Positions 1 to 11,447 of a DNA stretch of 64,000 nt are shown in pieces. The number at the start of each line of letters is the position of its first letter. Within the stretch, counting starts at the first letter, position 1. Origin of the DNA: Gliomastix tumulicola (Eukaryota > Ascomycota > Sordariomycetes > Hypocreales > Bionectriaceae); contig BCHX01000003.1 in the NCBI GenBank assembly GCA_001599755.1, forward strand, positions 5,231,782 to 5,295,781, read 5' to 3'. The translations under genes were made by a program, and so were the position numbers. The notes below the pieces were generated by a model. The model was given only the letters and a program-made list of their open reading frames with translations, had not been told where the DNA came from and ran no database searches.

Positions 1-349
1 CGTCCTCGATCGAGGCTCCAGAGGTGCGGATGAAGATGTCGGCGCCATCGTCCGTTCGGAGGTTGTAGCGGGTGTCGGGGAGGGAGACGTTGTAGATGTC
101 GGTGTGCAGCCAGTCGGCACCAAGGTGGGAAATGTTGCCCTTGAGCTTAGGACCTTCGAACACACCGCTGATGATGGGAAGGACCTGGATCGAGCCGAGA
201 CCAACGTCGCCAATCGCCCATGGCGTGCCAAGCGAGATGTTGGCCGTGTAGAGGAACTCGATCTCAGGCGTACCCAGGATAGCCTGAGCAGCAACGAGGC
301 CTGACTGGGCCAAGGCCAGAGCAGCAGAAGCAGCCGAGAAGAATTTCAT
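1..349 (-). CDS. Secreted DUF3237-family protein, partial
   Basis: The start codon (349-347) and 116 codons are visible; the rest lies beyond the left edge. The protein opens with Lys-Phe-Phe followed by an Ala/Leu-rich core ending near VAAQ, a good secretory signal peptide with cleavage around residue 22. The mature part carries features of DUF3237 (UPF0311): a PEIEFLYTANISLG strand near the start, then DTRYNLRTDDGADIFIRTSG. That last segment matches the family's conserved pattern in which the polypeptide describes a barrel-like ligand pocket. DUF3237 proteins have no established reaction. No intron is needed in the visible part. Family assignment is from motif recognition; extracellular location is inferred from the signal peptide. 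Confidence 0.75.
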   Translation of the reverse strand, partial: MKFFSAASAALALAQSGLVAAQAILGTPEIEFLYTANISLGTPWAIGDVGLGSIQVLPIISGVFEGPKLKGNISHLGADWLHTDIYNVSLPDTRYNLRTDDGADIFIRTSGASIED

Positions 350-2404
350 TTTGTCGACGTAAGACGTAATGAGAATGATGAAGTCGTTGTTTGCGGCTTC
401 TATTTCCCCGATGCTTGCATGAGGGCTGGAACAAAAGCATCGGTTGTGGGTGTTCGTTGCCACTCTTTATATACTTCGCAGGTGTAACACAACAGGTGCT
501 TTTGACGAATACGAGACGCAGTCAGATACAAGCGTCTGCCTAAAGCAGCCACTTGTCTCAGGTCTCTACCAGAATTGGAGGTCATGAAAAGTCTTCGTCG
601 GGCTTTGAATTAGTTGTGCTACTTCAATGTACTTCCTTGATCCTTCGAGGTTGCTGGGCGGCCTCATCATGCGGACGGGTTGACTGTGTATCTCTCGGTA
701 TCTGTACCTGTCCCCTTCTGTTTTCAAGGTAGATGGGCATCGCGACCTTTCTCTCCCCGTCTGTTCCGTCAACGACAGCCTCCCATATTGGCCTACAGGG
801 GATGAAGCATTACAATTGAGTGGCTTGTCACTTTGTCATCGTGCCTTTACCCCAGCGGCCTCTCAGACAGCGTGTAGACGAAAGTATCCGAAGCGGGACC
901 AAGAAGAGAGGCTCCACGTGTTCACTGAAGTCCCATGTGTCAGCTCAAGCTCCTCTGCTGCTGCTGCAGAAAACAAACGCTTGTAGGCGAGTTCACCGCC
1001 AGCAGTCTTACGTAGTATTTCCCCAGGTTGATCTTGGGCGTTACATATGTTTAAATCGCGCATCTCGATAGAATACTGCTGGAGCCCGGCTCCTGGGATC
1101 AGGTGCCCGAGGCGGGAGAGACGTGAAACCATGACGGGAGCTCGGAAATCCCCCTTCTCGGAAAGTCCGGAGATCGAGGCTAGTGAGCGACAACATGCAC
1201 GACGTGACCAGCTGAAAAGAAGACAAGGACCCCGGCGGCTGTGCTCTGAGCCGGACTTGTCCTGTCCTTTGGAGGGTCCACAGGCGTAGATGAGGAGCTT
1301 ACCTGCCTGCTTCCATGATGTCTCTTTTCTCCTCGGGTTTTACTCCTTTCGGTCGTATTTTGTCTCTGTTGACGGGTTCTTCAACAGACCTACTGTCCAA
1401 ATGCTTGTTAATATACTGACTCACATGAGCCCCAAGCTGTAGTCCCATTTACAGATGAACTGCATCGCGCATATTGGCTTCCACGAAGTTCACTCTGACG
1501 CTCTCGAGGAGGGTGGATCGCCGCCCGGCTCCACGGTCAAGGATTGCTCATAGATATAGGGGATAATGTCTGTCGGAGTGAACCGATCTTCTGCATTGTA
1601 GCTGGAGGACACCCCAGACGATCAACCGAGTGCAACTTCGTGAGAGACTGTGTGGCCGACTTGCCTCTGCATCGTGTCGTATGCCATCACCATCACAGGG
1701 ATCGGCATCCCTGTGTACTCCCTCGCCGTCTACAATGAGGGTTTTGCTTAAAAAGGCAATAGCCGAGCTGGGACACGAATTGAGGCTTGATGGCGTCAAG
1801 GATTGCCTACTCCACCACCTAAAGAACGCTCACTTCATGAGATATCCTGTTCGGGCCCCAAAAGCCGCATCCGCTAGTGCTGAGCATTGCCGTAGAGCTA
1901 CTTCTGACTACCGCTCGCGATCAGCACCAATGCGTCAGTGGGTATATGCAGGGAGCGGAAGAATCCCGCCTCTACAGAGCGGCTGGACCTGCCACATCTG
2001 CATACACGGAGGGCGAGTATTTGTCAGCTGCAAGGGCTGCGTGGACCTCAGACACTGCGACAGTGTTCCAGTGTGTGGTTCATGAACGCTGGCTTGGGCT
2101 TAACATGACCAGGAGGAGTAGGAGGCCTGACGACATGAAGGTGGGTAGGACAAACTTGCTGATATATCGATGCAGTGCACCGGCAGAGGAGAGACAGAAA
2201 TGAGGGACTTAGGAGATCCGTAAAGGTGGTTGGATCATTTGCCTGTGTTACAGAACGGAGGTGATGGCGGAGAACTCAGCATTTTACCCGCCACAACCCA
2301 GCCGGCTCAACCGGGCACAATAGCAGCATGTATTCTTACATTACATTGAACAAAACCAGCACTATTTCCATCCGATGTGAATTGCCAAATAGACGTCCTA
2401 GCAT
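350..2404. other. Long intergenic stretch without a supported gene
   Basis: About 2 kb holding only short open frames on both strands with no recognisable domain and no consistent exon chain. The part next to 350 must contain the promoter of the DUF3237 gene. I see no tRNA, repeat array or transposon ends. A 151-codon plus-strand frame at 1630-2085 reads as composition-driven and has no family features. Confidence 0.5.
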
Positions 2405-3688
2405 TCACTCCCACTGCGCGAAGGAGGTTAGACACAATGTCTGAGCCACTACCCGGCTGCTGACGACATCACCATCCCTTCCTTGAGCTTCTTCATCTGG
2501 CTTGGGGGCAATGGTCTTTGCCCGAGAATGAGGCATCCTTCCTCGCCTTTGCCGACCAGGGGTAGTGACGTCCAGCCCATCTCCTCCCAGTCCGGCACTG
2601 TTGGTGAAGCCGAAGGAAGGAATGTGGGACGTCCGAGAGTAGTCCGCAAAAGACCTGGCACAGCCGAAGCTGTCCTTGTTCGAGGTGCTGGGCAGAGTGA
2701 TGCTGCCGTCTTCGCTCGTGATCTCGACGTCAGGAACAGCAATGCTGTTCTTTTGAGCCCAGCCATGCAAGTACAGGTCGAGGTTGCTTCCCCGGAATGA
2801 GAAGGTCTTCGCCTTGGAAGCCGAGGCCTTGTCGAGGAGACTTGCGCTCCTGAACTGGTCTGCTAGTTGGAGATAGATGGATGGCAATGATGTGACCGAC
2901 ATTAAGGTCATCGCCAGTTCTGCCCTCGGGGGCGGATCTCGCGGTGATGCAGCGCCAACCCGGTCAAGACCATCCGGACGATCTACTCGGCAGTCCTCCG
3001 CACCATGTCGCTGGCGTCAGCCATAGCCATCTCGCTGCCTGCGCCCACGAGCATGAACATGCCCAGTCTCTCTACGACTGTCCAAGCCTCGCGCCACTGC
3101 TTTGCCTTGAAGGCCTCGTCAAAGTCCAGCAGCAGGTTCTGCACGACTTCGAGGGCGCCGTAGGCGGAGTGGTCGTTGAACATGTACATGTCGAAGTAGT
3201 CGGGGGTGCGGAAGCTCGTCATGTTCCCCGAGTACAGGTGTCTGGTCAAGCCTGCATTGGTGACGACGTACAGATGGCCCGGGTGCTCCGATGCGGGCTT
3301 GAAGCAAGGGCAGGTCTTGCCGCCGTCGTAGACTGGTTTGGTCTGCCTGCGAGGCTTGGGCGCGTCTTCTCCATTGTCATCTTCTTCTTAGTCGTCCTCT
3401 TCATCTTCGTCCTCGTTGTCTTCGTCCGTCGGCATGTCGAGGATGCTGCCAAATGCAGTCTAGGCGATATGCCTCCGCGGGGTCCTTATTTGTCGTCCAA
3501 TAGTTGGCATCGAGGTTCTTTGACGCAGAGACCGCGGCCCATCACGAGACTCTGTTGCTCAGGAACGCTTCCAGCTCGGGATCCGTCGCGGGCTCGCTCT
3601 GTCGGGCGTTGGACTTGGCTTTCTTCGCGCTCGGGCGTGGAGCGGCGTTGGGGTCGGTCGACTCGAGGGACTTGCGTTTGGGTGGCAT
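2405..3688 (-). pseudogene. Decayed fungal conserved-protein gene with stops and frameshifts
   Basis: Reading the minus strand from an ATG at 3688 gives a protein-like sequence: a basic N-terminus (MPPKRKS), then Lys/Ala-rich and very acidic stretches (DEDNEDEDEEDD), a CPCF segment, then an alpha-helical core (TPDYFDMYMFNDHSAYG, LDFDEAFKAKQWREAW). It is broken several times. There is an in-frame TGA at 3542-3544, a frame change near 3420, an in-frame TAA at 3388-3390 inside the acidic run, a TAG at 2983-2985, and another frame change near 2930. Downstream the reading recovers as a long frame to 2405. Sequence on both sides of each lesion is still clearly coding-like (biased composition, few stops), so the breaks look recent. 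I do not recognise the family. The TAA most simply derives from a GAA codon, a transversion, so repeat-induced point mutation alone would not explain the damage. Confidence 0.7.
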
Positions 3689-4493
3689 TGTCGGACGGGG
3701 GAATGCCGCAAGAGTGCTTGGGCAACGACAGGTTTGTGTTGAGATTGACGGGGGCGTGTGGCGTGATGGGATGAGAGAAGGTGAAGAAGGTGAAGGAGGA
3801 GAAGAAGACGCGTGGTTGGAGAAATACAAGATCGCGTCCCTAGCGTACCTTTTACCTTGAGGCAGGATGACATCACGCGTTAGTGTCAGGGTCTTAAGCG
3901 AGAGTGGTCTCCACTGCCCCCTGAATTTAGATGCGCAAGCGAATGAGCGTGATGCATGACTGAAACTAGAGGTGACCTCGTCATGATAATCCTTGGGGGG
4001 ACATTTCGTCAAGTTTCTCGAACCTGACACTCAGATGCGTCATAAATACAGTGCACGGCATGCCGACATGGACGATCTGTTCTCCAAGCACCCGCCGTAA
4101 CCAGTCGTTCGGTCCCGTGTTAGTACGAGTAGTCTGGAGCAATGACCAACAACCAACAACCAACAACCCATTAAAACGCATCGTACCTACCTCACCCACG
4201 CGGAGGCCGGTCTTTACCTCCACGACCGTTAGCCCGTGGAGTGCTCACGATGGTTACCTAAGTGGTAGGTCTCCCCTGCACATTGCTGCATAGATCACGT
4301 CTGTACTCAAAACCTGGACTGTATTTTCCTACATATAGACTATGAACTCTACGAGATTTGTACTGGTAACCCAAAGCATCAAAATAAAGATATGATACTG
4401 ACTATGAAGCCTGAGCCTGGTGTATCAACCGAGTTGGTCAGTCCCATCAACCTCCAACTGCCTCATCTTCCGTTGGCTGGAGGAGCGTGACAT
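3689..4493. other. Intergenic region with a short AAC repeat
   Basis: No gene seen. A small imperfect repeat of caaccaacaa units lies at about 4146-4170. The stretch holds the former promoter of the pseudogene to the left and the 3' flank of the NmrA-like gene to the right. Confidence 0.5.
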
Positions 4494-5587
4494 CTAGTCC
4501 TTTTCGAGGTCGTGCTGTGTGCGCAGATACTCCAACACAGTTCTAAGCTGCGGCGGGTTGCGAAGCTGCGTCATGTTAACCACCTGCTGCACTTTCGACG
4601 CCTCACTAGACTTACATCTTCAGGTTGAAGAACGTCTCCCTCCTGCTGATCCATGAACCCGAATTCATAGATGTAGGCCCAATTGTCGTCCAGCTCAAGC
4701 TGTAGGTCCTTGTCTAGAGGAACCCCGTGCTGTCCCTTGGGAAGCTGGACTATTTCAGTTGTCACGCCTGTAGCCTTTGTGAACGTAGTAGCAACCTCTT
4801 CCAGGGTCAGTATCTCCCTGTATCCCACAACGACCTTTCCGGGCCCTTCTTGAACCATGGACCAAACGAAAGGCCCAGAGTCCTCCTCGGCAGCGATGAG
4901 CTTCAACTTGGTGTCCGGCCTCATGCTGGTGATGAGCTGGAACTTGCCCTCCGAACTCTAAAGCTCCTCGTCAGCCCTGCATCACAGTCCCTCCTCAGAC
5001 ACACATGGACATACCTTGACTGGCTTCAAAATAGGATTCTGAGTGAAGTTCGTCAAGAAGAATGCTGGAACATAAACGCTCGTCCTGGCCCACAGATCGG
5101 GGTACTTGTCCTTTCCGTATTTCTCTGCATCAGCCTTGGAGTCGAAATGGTAGATATGCGTATATTTCCCGCCAGACTCTCTTGTTGCATCGGGCAGAGA
5201 GGATATGATGAAGTGCTCCAGGGAGGAAGTCTTTGCTGCAGCATCGATGCTGTTTTTGAGCTGTTGCAGCTCATGCTGGCCCGACCACTCGTTGAAAGGC
5301 TGGTCGGGCTTTGCCTTGCTCCTGTAGGTGGGATCGGCGTAGATCCCCCAAAAGTCACTGACGGCAAAGACGACATTTGCTCCCTCAAATGCCTTCAATA
5401 GGGTCGCCGTGTCGTCGAGATTCGCCTGCACGACTTCGGCTCCCCTTTTGGCCAAAGCCTTCGCTTTCTCGCTTGACGTGTTGCGGGTGATTGCGCGCAC
5501 GCGCCAGCCGTTGGCGAGGAATGTTTCAACCACAGAACCCCCCTGATTGCCCGTGGCACCCAACACGGAGATCAACTTGGAAGACAT
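4494..5587 (-). CDS. NmrA-like NAD(P)-binding reductase
   Basis: An atypical short-chain dehydrogenase of the NmrA/HSCARG group: NAD(P) sensor or reductase, cytosolic. The N-terminus has the Rossmann motif GATGNQGG (residues 10-17) after a beta strand (KLISVLGATG), followed by helix and RVRAITRN, where the arginines would favour NADPH. Exons are 5587-5015, 4957-4616 and about 4586 or 4583 to 4494. The first intron (5014-4958, 57 bp) is ordinary, with a CTGAC branch. The second is needed to restore frame, but the only GTAAGT...CAG choice is 29 or 32 bp, far below the normal fungal size; without it the protein ends 11 codons after the splice point. The C-terminus (QLELDDNWAYIYEFG) matches the family's final helix. 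It stands alone, with no obvious pathway partner. Confidence 0.8.
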
Positions 5588-6768
5588 GGCGATTGTGTGA
5601 AGACGAGGGGTCGGTTTTGATTGATCGCTGATTGTGCTTGTTGATGTGCCATTCCGAACTTAACAGATAGTGCCATGGCTGTAATTTATGTATCACTTTA
5701 ATATAGAACTTGGCCTACCTTCATGGTGTCTAGACTGAGGGCTATTACTCAGATAACGTTACCGTCCCTAGGCAGCTGATAAATGCTGGACTTTTAGGGA
5801 GTGATTTGGTAATGCGGTAGCGAGATCCTTCTCTCGGGTGTACCCCCGGGAACGCCCAATGGCAACGCACGACAGCTGCTTGTAGTAGCGTAGCAGGCAA
5901 AGCTTACCTATCTGAAGTCAGGGCTGCCCGGCTTGAGTTTGGTGGAAATGTGGACAGCGCCGGCAGGATGAGCCCCCGAGTCCGCACATCAAAAGCCGAG
6001 TCCGCATCCGAGCAGCCCGAGTCCGCACCAAGAATCCCCGTCGTCGCTATTCTGATTACGAAGACTTTTGGTCTGAAAGATCGACTAGGCAAGTAATGAG
6101 CGAGTCTATCATAGTTCAGCCTTTGTATACCATTCAAATCGTGAGCGGGACTCCATATCCACATAGATAGACAATTGCAAATATCGAAGCGTCAGAGGCT
6201 AGACAAGAACGTGGGAACCGGTTAGAATAGTAATCGCTCACCTCCTCCTCCTCACTCTCCCCGCGGTCAAACAGAATCGCGCCACCAAACAACTGACCCT
6301 CGGTCCAATAACCCGCCACGACGGCGAGTTCGATGAGACGAAGTTTGAACTGGACAGAACCGTCAGCTGCTTCCTGAAATCCCTTTAAAGCCGCCCGGTC
6401 ATCGCACCAGTATCCTGACCCCAGCTTTCATTGGTCTCTCGGCCCTTCGTTTATTTATACAGGATAGATGGCAGCGCGTTGAGGAGGGTGATACTCAACT
6501 AGATAGATTAACGCTGTAGCCCACTCGCTCATATCACACAGTTGGTCAGTATGAATAGTTCCGGAGAGAACACTTGAGAGAAGATCTTACCCAATAACCA
6601 CAAATACATATAGGTAGCGATACATATGCGTTATTTGATAAACAATGGCTGGTCAGCAGCGATAAGCTTTGAGCGGCGATAGTCGCGCTCTCCTTCTGGC
6701 AGTGCCAAGTTCTCGATTACAACAGGGTAAAAAGTACACTTATCTCTCCTCAAGAGCTAACCTACTGA
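5588..6768. other. Intergenic region, promoter side of the NmrA-like gene
   Basis: No gene seen in about 1.2 kb. It contains three spaced copies of CCGAGTCCGCA (separate entry) roughly 390-440 bp upstream of the NmrA-like start, and otherwise only short uninformative frames. Confidence 0.5.
5976..6027. repeat. Three CCGAGTCCGCA repeats about 20 bp apart
   Basis: Exact copies of the 11-mer begin at 5976, 5996 and 6017. Spacing of 20-21 bp places them on the same face of the helix. They could be an array of regulator sites for the NmrA-like gene, or a small tandem duplication. The function is inference only. Confidence 0.55.
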
Positions 6769-8547
6769 CTAAGGCACGTTTGGGGGATATGACACTATGT
6801 GCCTTGACCACCACCTCGGCACGCGGCCGTCCCACAAGCACCGAAGAGTCTGGCTTGGACTCTGCGCACTGCTTTGAAGCACCTGGCTCTCGTATGCCTC
6901 GCCCATGACTAGCTTGCCCAGCTTTCCTTCCATCTTGACCGTATCCCAGTCCACGTCGGGTATACTCGGCCTCAAACTCTGAGTTCTTCGGTCGCCTTGA
7001 GACGATCTCTCCGACATGCCGCCTGGACGCTTCGGCGAGTAGTAGTTGGTAGGCCATTCAAGGTGAAGGCGGAACCCTCCGATGCCCAGCTCGGAAAGCT
7101 GTGCTAGTGGTGCGAGGATGTCGGCATACGCAGCAAAGATGGAGCTCTCATCAGCAATCGGATACGGCTCACCGTGCTCATCGAAAAGGCGCTGGACTTT
7201 GGCTTTGTAGAGGTGCATCGTGAACTTGAGACTCGGCAGGTTTGCATACTGCGCGATGTAGTCCACTGCCTGCACCCAGTCCTCTCTGAAGGCCACCGCT
7301 GAAGCCTGCAAGCCATCTGGCGTCCGCGGGTCGAGCCCTGGGTAGACGAACTCCAGCTGGCGTAGGTGGCCGAGTACCTCTGGCCTGGACAGCCTCTTCA
7401 CGAACAAGTTCAGTGCGTTTTCCCCGGGCGGGTCGTAGACGACCGAGGGCCTGCCATGGTTTGGCGTAGCGCGGAGATCAGGCAGTACCGTGACCCGGTT
7501 GTAGGAGTAAAAGAACGCAATGGCTTCCTCGTACATGGCGCGTGAAGCGAGCAGGATCGAGAGCGTACCCTTGAAGTGCCGGCATTTGTGCGAGGCGGCG
7601 CTCTGACCTCTGGAGCAGGAGGGAAACCGGGCAGCTCGGGCCGGGCAACGCAGGAGCAGCTGGCAATGGTGTATAGTATTCTTGTCTGGGCAGTAATCGC
7701 TGAGCCCGGAGCGCCCGGCACACTTGCACATGGTGCACGCGACCTCGAATCCGCGATGCGGCGTCCATTGAACCTCCCCGAGGGGCATCGCGAGATCCGT
7801 GTACTGGTAAATTTGCCAGCGGAGCTCGGCGGGCAGATCGAAGAAGCGGAAGGTCCCTGACAGAGGCTCTCGTTTGGGAGCGAGCTGTGTGATGGCGTCG
7901 TGGGCCAACGCGACGAGACTCGGGTCACGCTCACGGCTGAAGATGAGATCCAGCTCTCCCAACGTGCCCGGATACCGACGCAGTGGCGCCAGGACTCCGT
8001 TGATGATGTCGGTGTTGCGGGTGCCACAGGCCAGGCGCAGCCGGAGATGCCGTGGCCTCACCTGCTCAAGGAGATGAGCCGAGTGTTCCTGCCATATTTT
8101 GACGAGGGCACGGTTCGACAGATGTTGCTCAAAGCCTCGGTCGCCCAGGTGCCATGTCTTCTCCCCATCTTGCACGAAGTGCAAGGATACAACCAGGTCC
8201 CTCAATAGCCAACAGGCCCGCGGGGAGAGCTGGGTAAGGCACAGGAGCGATTGGTCCTGTCTGTAGTTCCAGATGAAGAACCAGTTCCGCGAGTACAGGA
8301 TGCCCTCTACCTCGTGGTGCACTGCTTTGGAGACGCGGAGTAGACGTGAGGTGGTGGTGTATTTGCAGATGCGGTCTTTCCTCCAGGGGTCGGCGGGTAG
8401 CCAGATCTCCTCATCGACGAAGAGGCCGGCGAACTTGTAGATGCGCTCTCTGATGGGCAATGGGAGCTCGAGGAAGCTGCCGGCATGCCCGGGCTGGCAG
8501 TCGCATGGCGCATGGAGGCGGCACCCGCATACACGTCGCTGCTGCAT
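6769..8547 (-). CDS. 2EXR-domain (F-box-like) fungal protein
   Basis: A single uninterrupted frame of 592 residues. It has two copies of the 2EXR-type motif, common in expanded fungal families related to F-box proteins. The first copy is around residues 25-50 (FLELPLPIRERIYKFAG) and the second around residues 235-265 (FRFFDLPAELRWQIYQYTDL). A Cys/His-rich stretch follows the second copy (CTMCKCAGRSGLSDYC, then several Cys and His), which may bind metal or be disulphide-prone. No membrane segment or signal peptide is seen. The start is the first ATG and is preceded by a pyrimidine-rich (on this strand) leader containing a GAA/TTC microsatellite. Function is unknown; such proteins may act as substrate adaptors, but no evidence here shows it. 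Confidence 0.8.
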   Translation of the reverse strand: MQQRRVCGCRLHAPCDCQPGHAGSFLELPLPIRERIYKFAGLFVDEEIWLPADPWRKDRICKYTTTSRLLRVSKAVHHEVEGILYSRNWFFIWNYRQDQSLLCLTQLSPRACWLLRDLVVSLHFVQDGEKTWHLGDRGFEQHLSNRALVKIWQEHSAHLLEQVRPRHLRLRLACGTRNTDIINGVLAPLRRYPGTLGELDLIFSRERDPSLVALAHDAITQLAPKREPLSGTFRFFDLPAELRWQIYQYTDLAMPLGEVQWTPHRGFEVACTMCKCAGRSGLSDYCPDKNTIHHCQLLLRCPARAARFPSCSRGQSAASHKCRHFKGTLSILLASRAMYEEAIAFFYSYNRVTVLPDLRATPNHGRPSVVYDPPGENALNLFVKRLSRPEVLGHLRQLEFVYPGLDPRTPDGLQASAVAFREDWVQAVDYIAQYANLPSLKFTMHLYKAKVQRLFDEHGEPYPIADESSIFAAYADILAPLAQLSELGIGGFRLHLEWPTNYYSPKRPGGMSERSSQGDRRTQSLRPSIPDVDWDTVKMEGKLGKLVMGEAYESQVLQSSAQSPSQTLRCLWDGRVPRWWSRHIVSYPPNVP

Positions 8548-9687
8548 GGTTGGCAGGGGCTTGGAATGCCAGATATTGAAGTGGATGTCGTGGATTTGAA
8601 GAGATTGTCTTTGTCGAAGAGGAAGAGAAGAAGAAGAAGAAGAAGAAAAACAAGGACAAAATTGAAGAAAAGCAGAAACGAAAATAAGGCAAAGGGTGAT
8701 GGGTGGGTGGTCTGACGTTCCCCGCCCTCAGCCCTCGCCGATGCATGCTTGCATCATCCGCGTGACTCCTGAAGCAGGATAATGCCATGCAGTGTCACAT
8801 TCAACGTGGACGACCCTGACAGGCCCTCAGCACACGGATGTCGCCTCCTATCACGGGGACGCCCTCCTGGACCCTGGCTTGGGGGAAACCCTCTAGTTAA
8901 GGCGGTTGTTTGAGCTTGGACAAGCTCTAGTTGGAGCGGCCCGTGCCGACAGCTGGGCACCTCTGTGCTCGTCCTCTCAGGCTCCAGGCTCTGCTTCTTG
9001 TTCCTCATCACCGCTTTTTGGCAGTGTGCTCTGCTCCGGCACGCCCCGCACAGGCCACGTCTAGAACCACGTACCAGGAAATATTCTCGGATACTGCCCC
9101 TTTCGGCGTTGCCGCCAGACTGTAGCAGGGTTTCTTACCGGGGGACCCGGGGAATGGTTGGGACTTGGCAATGGCTGCATGCCCACAGCGCACTGCTTAG
9201 TCAAAGGGTAGTCATCCTCCAGAGAGGCAATGATAGGGGGTTTGCACGGGCAGAGACCACGATCTGTGCAGACCCTTTCGATGAAGAGAAACCTGGAACA
9301 TACGACAGTCGCCGCCCCCTGGAGCACGGACAAGTCGCACGTTATGTATTCGTCGTGTTCTGGCTGCTGCAACGACGTCATCTCCTCCTCCTGTCCCTGT
9401 CCCTGTCTCCTATTGGGGAACATGGCCACTTCTGGCCCGCTGTAGCGAAACTGTCGGACTCCGAGTCCAAGCCCACATGTCAACGGGAATACCAAGGTTT
9501 TGCTTTGGTTGGTGTGGGAGACTGGTGACAAATCTGCTTCACTGTTGATGATGTCTGCTGCTGAATGAATGCTGTTGAATGAATGATTGTGGCTTCCAAC
9601 CACTCACTATCTGCACCTGCTTAGTCGCCTCACTTATGAAATGTCCCTGTCATCCTGCCTGACCACAACCACCCCAAGCCCAGCTAT
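8548..9687. other. Intergenic: promoter of the 2EXR gene and 3' flank of the sugar transporter
   Basis: No gene supported. The plus-strand frame 8965-9528 (187 codons) has no domain, and its start is not preceded by promoter-like sequence. Small pyrimidine repeats (TGTCCC units) lie near 9388-9408. Confidence 0.5.
8616..8650. repeat. GAA microsatellite in the 2EXR 5' leader
   Basis: A purine run of GAA/AGA triplets ending in a short A tract, about 70-100 bp upstream of the 2EXR start codon. On the coding strand it is a CTT-rich tract, as is common in highly used fungal leaders. Confidence 0.8.
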
Positions 9688-11447
9688 CTAGGCATCTGTG
9701 TCCTTGACACCCACTCCGGATCCGACAACGACTCTCTTCAGCTGTTTGCTCCTCTTCACCGGATGAGGGTCGTTGAAGATTTCTTCGAGCTCTTCGAGGG
9801 AGCGACCCTTGGTCTCGACTGTCACGAGGTACATCAGTACCCAATGCACCAGATGCAGAACAAGCAGTATGGTGTACATCTTCCATCCTATGTCGTCCAA
9901 GCCGATGGGAGTCGCGTAGAGGTTGATAAAGCTCGCGATGGCCGAGACAAACTTGTCGGCAGCGATGCCCTTGGCTCGAATGTCATTGCTTAAAACCTCG
10001 GCAGGGTAGAGTGCCTGAAGAGGCGTCCAGCAGAAGGACGAGACGATGCCGTAGAGGAACATCATGCCGATGAACGCGTACCCCGAGCCCTGAGAGATGT
10101 TTCCGTTCGCGAGCCCTGCCAACACGTTGATGGGCACGTACACCAGCCCGGTCAAGAAGACGCCCCAAAGCAGCAGCGGGCGCCTACCGAGCTTGTCCAC
10201 GAAGAAGGCGCCGACGATGCCGCCGCAGAAGGAGAAGACAGTGTTCAGGGCATTCATCAGGAGCTGCTGGGAGGACGACGTGATGCCGACCGTTTCAAGC
10301 ATGGCAGGAAGGTAGTATGAGATGACAGCGCCGCCGGTGAACTGCGAGAAGACGACAATGAGGAAAATGAGGTACATTCGATACCTGTTCGCGGGGGTCT
10401 TGACAAGGACTTTGTAGTCCCACCAACGCCTGCCGTTCAGCTCCGCTTCGGCATCGAGAGAGCGTTTGATCTCGTCGCACTCAAGCCTCACAAGAGCAGA
10501 GTCTGGATTGCCGTCTCCGTGGTACCGGATCAAGATTTGCCTGGCCTGTTCATCTCGACCTTTGGCGAAGAGCCATCGGGGGCTCTCGGGGATGAACCAA
10601 ACGGTACTGGCAATGATAACCGCAGGGACGCCTTGGATGATGTAGGGAATGCGCCATGACCAGTTACTCTGGATGTTTGCTGTGCCGTAACAGCTCCAAC
10701 TTGCGGCTGTTTCAGTCCGAACGTCAGTAAAAAAAAAAAAAAAAAGACAAAAAAGGGCATGAAGAGAAGAGGAAGAACGGCGATTACCCAAAGAACCAAT
10801 GTACCACCCCAGGACGTTGTAGAGCCCCCCGGCAAGTCCTCGCCAGGTGGGATAGGCCAACTCCACGATATAGGTCGGAGCCGCCGTCGTACACATCGGA
10901 ACGCCAATCCCAACGATGAAGCGTCCCGCGATGAAGGCACCCAGTGTAAACGCCGAGGCTTGAATGATGGAGCCGATGATGATGAACACCGAGCCAACAG
11001 CCATGGCAGCTCTGCGGCCGAGAGTGTCGACGACGAAGCCGGTGAAGAAACTCCCAGTTATCTGACCGGCAGTGTATATGGCCATGACGAGCCCAATCCG
11101 TGAGCCGGTCTTGCCGACACCAAAGAACTCATGCCATTGGTCCATGGCATTAATAGAACTCATTACGGAGCCGTCAAATCCGTTCATGCAGCCATCTGGA
11201 TATTGTCAGCCTGTCCGAAGTGTATGGTTCATGGCCAGTGGCTGCTTTTCATACTGAGAGTCGCAAATAGCATGAAGCTAAAGAGCGCGATTTGCGAACG
11301 AGAACGATAATTCGGCTTGTCCTTTGCGACAGCATCTGTCAATTCTACCGACAGTACATTGACTTCTTTGAGATCGTTGCTGTCCCCGGCAAGTGGCATG
11401 TCTACCAGCTCTGTGCCAGGTTTATCGGCGGTGGCATCGATTGCCAT
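9688..11447 (-). CDS. MFS sugar transporter (lactose permease-like)
   Basis: A sugar porter of the major facilitator superfamily, plasma membrane, importing a sugar or oligosaccharide with protons. Exons are 11447-11255, 11195-10788 and 10706-9688, giving 539 residues. Family signatures include NGCMNGFDGS in helix 1, DTLGRRAAM between helices 2 and 3, FIPESPRWL after helix 6, and VDKLGRRPLLL in loop 8-9. The C-terminal VETKGRSLEELEEIF is the classical sugar-porter ending. The second intron (10787-10707) contains a 16-nt T run on the coding strand. The start at 11447 was chosen because the upstream in-frame codons lack transporter features. It is divergently arranged with the GH127 glycosidase at 12571, so an arabinose-containing oligosaccharide is the most economical substrate guess. 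Confidence 0.88.

Noticed and set aside
1630..2085. 151-codon plus-strand frame
   Set aside because: No family features and inconsistent with neighbouring frames; not enough to call a gene.
2944..3774. 276-codon plus-strand frame
   Set aside because: Antisense to the pseudogene; no domain, composition follows the complement of the acidic and helical coding text.
7410..8027. 205-codon minus-strand frame
   Set aside because: Lies in another frame inside the 2EXR gene; Ser/Arg/Pro-rich shadow text.
8965..9528. 187-codon plus-strand frame
   Set aside because: No domain, no promoter signals, overlaps an opposing frame of similar length in an intergenic region.
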